Assembly (NCBI GenBank): GCA_963693365.1
Contig: CAVNZM010000006.1
Location: 9,362,001 to 9,426,000, forward strand
Reading direction: 5' to 3'
Origin: Amoebidium appalachense
Lineage: Eukaryota; Ichthyosporea
Length of the DNA stretch: 64,000 nt
Below are positions 59,526-64,000 of the stretch, one piece after another; the stretch's first letter is position 1; each line of letters begins with the position of its first letter. The notes beneath the pieces were generated by a model. It saw only the letters and a program-made list of their open reading frames with translations. It had not been told where the DNA came from and searched no databases. The translations under genes were made by a program, and so were the position numbers.

Positions 59526-61863
59526 AGGGGGGAAGGGGGAATGCCATATAGTAGGGGGGTGGGCCTGCCATTGTGTGTGTATTAATTTCTGGCCAGCATG
59601 GTGGTGTGTGACGGTGTGCTTGCTATAGAAAGTCAACTATTGTTGTCATCGGCCTGTTGTCAGCACCGTGCAACTTCAACGGATACTCTTAATTATTCCT
59701 GTTACTGCCATTATGCTATTCGTAGGTAGGGTAGAGTTGGCAGATTCAATGCTATTGTACTCTGTTTGCTGTTTTTGAATTTGTGCTAATTGCATGTGAC
59801 TCCACAGCTTCAGCTCGAGCGAGGTCGGATGCTGGGCACGATAGATGCGGACGGAACACTGCCATATGAGTTTGACCGGGAGGACTCCACCCACTACACC
59901 CTCTACACCATGCAGGTGTGTGCCGTGCCTTGTTGTGGAAGGGTGGAGGGGTGGGGGAGTGAAGAGGGGTAGGGAGGGGGAGGCCCCAGGGCGGGACAGG
60001 GGGGAGGGGGGGTGGGGATGATGGTGGTGGTGGTGTGTGTGTGCGTGCATCTGTGCATCTGTGCATGTGTGCGTGCGTGCGCGAGTGCGTGAGTGTATGC
60101 AGAAGCGCGCGGGGGGGGGGGGGGGGGGGGGGGGGGAAGGGGAGGGGGGGGGGTCGGGGGGGGGGGGGGGGGTAGATTTTTGTGTATCCATATTTGTGTG
60201 GTGTGTGGTTAGTGCCAGTGCAAAGCCAGACACCCCATCTCACACACCCATTGCAGGCGTGGTTCAACCTCGTGTCTCTGGGGCTCAATGCCGGCATCAA
60301 CATGTGGCCTACCCGTGAGCCCGGCAGGCTGGTGCCTCTGCTGTGCCGGGCAGCAATGCGCAACATCCGCCGGTTCAATGCCTCGGCCCTGCTGCCCACA
60401 CAGGATGATGGCCGCCCAGTCGTGGCCATGGAGTTTCTGGCACGTGCACACTGTGCGGGTATGTTTTGTGCTTTGATTTCATTCGTTCATTCTTTCTTTC
60501 TTTAATTTTTAATTTTTTTATTTTTTTTATTTTTTATTTTTTTTTTTTTTTTTGGGGGGGGGGGGGAGGGGGGGGGGAGGGGGGTACGGTGTGTGATGTG
60601 GTTTTGTAGAAGTGTGGGTGCATGTGTGAGTGTGTGGGTGTGGGTGTACACGTTGTGAATGTTTTATTTATTTATTCTCTAAGGTTTCTTCTTTTGAAGC
60701 CAAAAAAGAAGGGGGGAGGGGAGGGGAAGGGGGGGGGGGGGGGGGGGGGGGGGGGGGGCGGGGGGGAGGGGGGGGGGGGGGGGGCATTAGATATGCAGTC
60801 TGAATTTAAAGAAAGCACACGTCAAGCCCCTGATGGTAGTAAATTGACTGGGTTTCCATTCAGGCCTAGAGGACCTTCACCCAGATCCCCCCGGCAGCAT
60901 TTACGCAGCCGAACACTTCCTTGAGCAGTCCAAGTACGGAGTGCAGCCGTTCTGGAATTTGGGAAGAAACCCCCCATCTGTGCCCCCAATAGCGGATGCT
61001 GATAGGAGGGACCTGCAGCATCTGTGGAATGCAGAGGCAAAGGTACTGGACCGATCCTCCCGCCCCCCTCCTCCCCCCCCCCCCCCCCCCCCCCGGCACC
61101 CCCCTTTTTTTTTCGGTCGCAAATGTGTAACACATTCCCCCTCCCCCCCCCCCCCCCCCCCCCCCCCAATGTGTAACACATTCCCCCTCCCCCCCCCCCC
61201 CCCCCCCTCCCCCCACACACACACACACACACCGGGCACGGCACCCTGCAAACCGACTATCAAAACGACTCGAATCCATAATTTGTAACATAATGGCACG
61301 CCCTTTCCCCGACCCTCTTCCCGTCATACCCGGCCTAACTCCTACCCTCTTGTCCCTGTTCCTGCCGCACTCCCGAGCTCCAGTGTAACAATGCCTGTTC
61401 GGCACGCTCCTTCCTAGCATTAAAAAAGAACCTGAAAGAAGTTGCTGAATCCAACACAATGCGTTCAAAAACCCTTTATATCAAGGCCAATAGCGGTTGG
61501 TGTTTGCGGTAGTAGTAACCCTTTTTGTGCCGCCCGCCCCAGATGTCCGTACCGCACATAGTGGCCAAGAACCAGTTCAGCCAGGACGACGACAGTCTGG
61601 CCCTGACACGGCAGCTGGCCCGTGAGCGGCAGCAAACATGCACACTGGGGGCATTCTGCAACTCCCCGGCCATGCAAGGGTTAATGCTGGGCATGGTGTG
61701 TGCGGCTGTGTTCCTTGCTGTCGGATACATGTGCGGATTGTCACTGGGAACAAGAAGGAATCTGCAGAAACCACTGCACAGGATGCTGAGTGTGAGTGAG
61801 AGACCTATGCAGAGGATGGGTGGGTTTGATGGCGGGTTGACGTCGTGTAAGTCGATGATTTGA
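51513..61863 (+). CDS. Two-TM protein: glycosyltransferase-like domain fused to an alginate-lyase-like domain
   Basis: Exons 51513-51738, 53223-53391, 54236-54608, 55362-55583, 56063-56482, 57029-57148, 57777-58103, 58695-58967, 59808-59915, 60257-60458, 60864-61042, 61543-61863; 2940 nt, all phases close, 979 residues. Pro-rich cytosolic tail, then a signal-anchor at about 57-74 ([19 protein letters not shown]). Residues about 76-470 resemble a GT-A-like sugar transferase ([19 protein letters not shown] at 273-291, [11 protein letters not shown] at 341-351), an assignment by pattern only. Residues about 511-830 match the alginate lyase superfamily (PF05426): [11 protein letters not shown] (527-537), [61 protein letters not shown]. 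The NNH catalytic motif reads NNVG (684-687), so the usual His is Val. A second membrane span lies at about 917-942. Likely a Golgi, ER or surface enzyme of polysaccharide assembly or sensing; true alginate cleavage is doubtful. Confidence 0.85.
52595..52915. repeat. (CA)n, CACT-variant and (CT)n block in intron 1
   Basis: (CA)n at about 52608-52682, an ACACTC/ACTCACTC variant region to 52770, (CT)n at about 52784-52818 and further CA to 52900. Preceded by C-tracts at 52492-52515 and 52528-52552. Confidence 0.9.
55660..56003. repeat. CA-rich block ending in a long (CA)n array
   Basis: Imperfect CA-rich DNA at about 55650-55830 and a nearly pure (CA)n at about 55880-56003; the acceptor of the exon at 56063 is itself CACACAG, 60 bases further on. 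Confidence 0.88.
57300..57430 (+). repeat. SINE-like dispersed repeat, copy H (diverged 3' part)
   Basis: AATGACTTGGAGAATAGGCT, GATGCATGCTCTTTGTGTGTGCTTTGC and GTATTCTGTGATGCATTCTAA match the family in order. No B-box is present. Lies in the intron between 57148 and 57777. Confidence 0.6.
59046..59214. repeat. G-tracts in intron 8 of the glyco-enzyme gene
   Basis: G-tracts of about 40, 23 and 24 bases at 59046-59130 and 59190-59214. Similar sense-strand G-tracts fill introns at 59487-59524, 60111-60172 and 60730-60784, giving this part of the gene strong G-quadruplex potential in the RNA. Confidence 0.88.
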
Positions 61864-61956
61864 TGGCGTGGTGTTGGTGTGGGTGGTGTTGATGGGAATC
61901 GGTGTGGTGTGGTGGGGCCGGGTTTGGTGGTTGTGTTGTACAATTTGAGGTGGTGT

Positions 61957-61992
<36 letters not shown>

Positions 61993-62108
61993 GGGCTTAT
62001 GTACATAGGTTATTGAGAATGCACTGGTGTGCACACATGGGCGCTTACACACACACACACACACATACAAACTCACACGCACAGACACACACGTACACAC
62101 ACACACAC

Positions 62109-62139
<31 letters not shown>

Positions 62140-62142
62140 ACG

Positions 62143-62191
<49 letters not shown>

Positions 62192-62194
62192 ACG

Positions 62195-62264
<70 letters not shown>

Positions 62265-62737
62265 CATACACACACACACCGAATCGCATCAAACACCTGC
62301 CCGTACTCCCTAGTTGGCAACGACTACAATCAGTCGTTATTAGTCAAAGGATGTCCATGTTTTGAACTTGAATTTGATGTTGAATGACCGCATTTTCGCC
62401 TTATGGCTTTACCTCCTCTGGGCTTCTTATTTCTCACGTAAAGGCCGTTAATTTGTGAAACTTAATGCAAGTCTGCATTGAAACTTTTTTTTTAGATATC
62501 CGAAGTCTGAGGGGGCTTAACACGTGTTTTAGGTTTCTTACCGTTGCTAGACAGGGTACCCTTCACTTTAAAAATCATAGAATTCTATGTACGTATGAAA
62601 ATTGTTGAATTAAATTATGCTATAAGTAGAGACCATTGTATAGAAATGCACTTGTATATTTTTTAGTATTGCCGCTGGCTCGGCTCATTCAGATGTAATA
62701 AACGATATTCTACGAAGTTAAATGCCGGCCTTGCTCC

Positions 62738-62777
<40 letters not shown>

Positions 62778-62825
62778 CCCCCCCCCCTCCCTCCCAACAC
62801 AAAGTATGGGTTTGCCAAAACCACG
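61864..62825. other. Region downstream of the glyco-enzyme gene
   Basis: G-tract at about 61959-61991, (CA)n with CACACG and CGCGC units at 62046-62262, then about 450 bases of AT-richer unique DNA. An AATAAA at about 62696 lies over 800 bases past the stop, so its use as the polyadenylation signal is uncertain. A long C-tract follows at 62739-62790. Confidence 0.55.
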
Positions 62826-63060
62826 CACGAGAGGTTAAAGAGTCGAAACCCATGCTTTTGTGGATGCATATGAACCCCCCTGGTGATGGGCTCTGTTCAA
62901 GTGTCTTCTGCCTGCACACTTCAATTGTTAAATTTTTTGGGTTTCCCACTTTTGTGACGCTTTGTTGTTGCTCTTTGTTGTCTCCTCCATATTCCCAACC
63001 CTCTAACACATACATCCATCCCCCCCCTCCCCCCCCCCCCTCCACCCCTCCACCCCTCTC
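62826..63060 (+). repeat. SINE-like dispersed repeat, copy I (diverged)
   Basis: B-box-like AAAGAGTCGAAACCCATG at about 62837-62854, core CCCCTGGTGATGGGCTCTGT, weak 3' part, ending in C-rich DNA at about 63019. Confidence 0.55.
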
Positions 63061-63107
63061 CCCCTCCCCGAGGGCTCAACCGCATCGGCAGCTGCAGAGT
63101 CAACTTG

Positions 63108-63645
63108 AAGAAGGCAGAATTATTCTGCAGAAGCGGAATTGTTCTGCTTTTGGAAGAATTTTTTTGCAAAAGCAGGGTTATTCTGCAAAAGCAGAGTGAA
63201 TCAGCTTCTATTAGCAGAACTATCCTGCTTTTAGCAGGATTATTCCGCAAAGGCAGAATCACTCTGCTTTAAAAATTTAGCAGCATGATGCCGCAATTGC
63301 AAAACCCAGAATTAAATAATTCTGCTTATAAAAGAATAATTCTGCAATTTGGCTGATTGATTCTGTTTTTAGCAGATTGATTCTGCTTTTGCTGAATAGT
63401 TCTGCCTTTGCAGCTATAATTCTGCCACGTGCGACTGTGGCCTCAGCCGCCGTATGATGAACTATACTCTATTTTTCAAGGGTATGAGTTGGCGCGTGAT
63501 CATGTCGCTTCGGGAAGGAAAGGTTTGTCAGCGTTGAAAACTAAGAGCTACCTCCAAAGGCAAAGGTAGCAGGCTATACTTCTGTTTTTAGTAGAATAAT
63601 TCTGCTTCTTACAGAGCTTCCTGCTTTTTGCTGAATAAATCTGTT
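63108..63645. repeat. Array of TTCTGC / GCAGAA palindromic motifs
   Basis: About 320 bases (63108-63427) densely packed with TTCTGC and its complement GCAGAA, plus one-mismatch forms, often paired as ATTCTGC-AAAA-GCAGAAT or separated by short A/T runs at 15-30-base spacing. A unique insert (63428-63575) is followed by a few more copies to about 63645. No open frame or recognisable element. Confidence 0.8.
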
Positions 63646-64000
63646 TGGAGCGAGTTGACTCAGCCGATGTGGTTGCCAGTCCACCACACAAGGTGGAGTC
63701 ACAAGGCACATACACAATGTCATTCGCGTGTAAAATCACAATTGCACAGGCACACAGCTGCACACCTGTGCACGCACGCGTGGACACACACGTGCACAGG
63801 CACACGCTTCATACACATGATGTACATGGCCCATTGAGCTGGCCCATTGGTGTCCCCACAATACACAAATGTCTTGCTGGTGTTCGTGAACATGCAGCAC
63901 ATAATGGTTCCGTGCCATATTCGAGTGCTCCATATGCATTACTGCAAATCTGAGGTTTAATAGTTTAATGGTCATACAAATTTTTATTGCACACACTGCG
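63646..64000. other. Terminal stretch, no gene seen
   Basis: Mixed-complexity DNA with CA/TG-rich words at about 63730-63830. Short frames show no recognisable similarity. Confidence 0.5.

Overview
This is a eukaryotic nuclear window, most likely from a unicellular or simple alga-like or protist lineage with large, intron-rich genes. The evidence is spliceosomal introns with GT..AG borders in nearly every gene, animal/fungal/plant-type nuclear proteins (a condensin HEAT subunit, Ubc13, a CUE-DUF1771-Smr protein, an Mpo1-family dioxygenase) and no operon structure. I cannot fix the clade; an ichthyosporean-like holozoan or a stramenopile both fit, but nothing seen is decisive. The most striking property is the density of simple sequence: poly-C/poly-G runs of 20-60 bases, (CA)n/(TG)n arrays, (GA)n/(CT)n blocks. 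These fill the introns and intergenic spaces, so most long open frames (Pro-rich, His/Thr-rich, Val/Cys-rich, Arg/Glu-rich) are translations of microsatellites and not genes.

Layout. 178-16460 (-): most of a condensin subunit 1 (CAP-D2/Cnd1) gene, running off the left edge, at least 20 small exons. 17788-27572 (+): a nine-exon ubiquitin-binding CUE / DUF1771 / Smr protein. 27573-30503: intergenic DNA with two copies of a SINE-like repeat and a possible foldback element. 30504-30866 (-): last exon of an unidentified gene. 32991-34811 (-): a three-exon globin-domain protein. 35808-36527 (-): intronless Mpo1/DUF962 gene, divergent from 36846-42864 (+), Ubc13 (UBE2N), whose second intron is about 4 kb. 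45178-47449 (-): a decayed, intron-containing DDE transposase. 51513-61863 (+): a twelve-exon, about 979-residue protein with a membrane anchor at each end, a glycosyltransferase-like N-terminal half and an alginate-lyase-like C-terminal half. 63108-63645: an array of short palindromic TTCTGC/GCAGAA motifs.

Cross-cutting signals. A dispersed repeat family (about 12 copies or fragments, both orientations, 24-63 kb) has a pol III B-box-like core and a conserved 3' end that abuts C-tracts; it looks like a tRNA-derived SINE. Introns show a placement pattern: on the sense strand a C-tract often begins within about 5-35 bases of the 5' splice site, and several 3' splice sites are formed by the end of a (CA)n array. 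Exon models below were built by hand from splice borders, reading phase and family resemblance; in five genes or gene segments the phases close exactly across all listed junctions. Ubc13 is one base short in a G-run inside exon 3, which may be an assembly error; the transposase has two frame breaks outside homopolymers, which look real.
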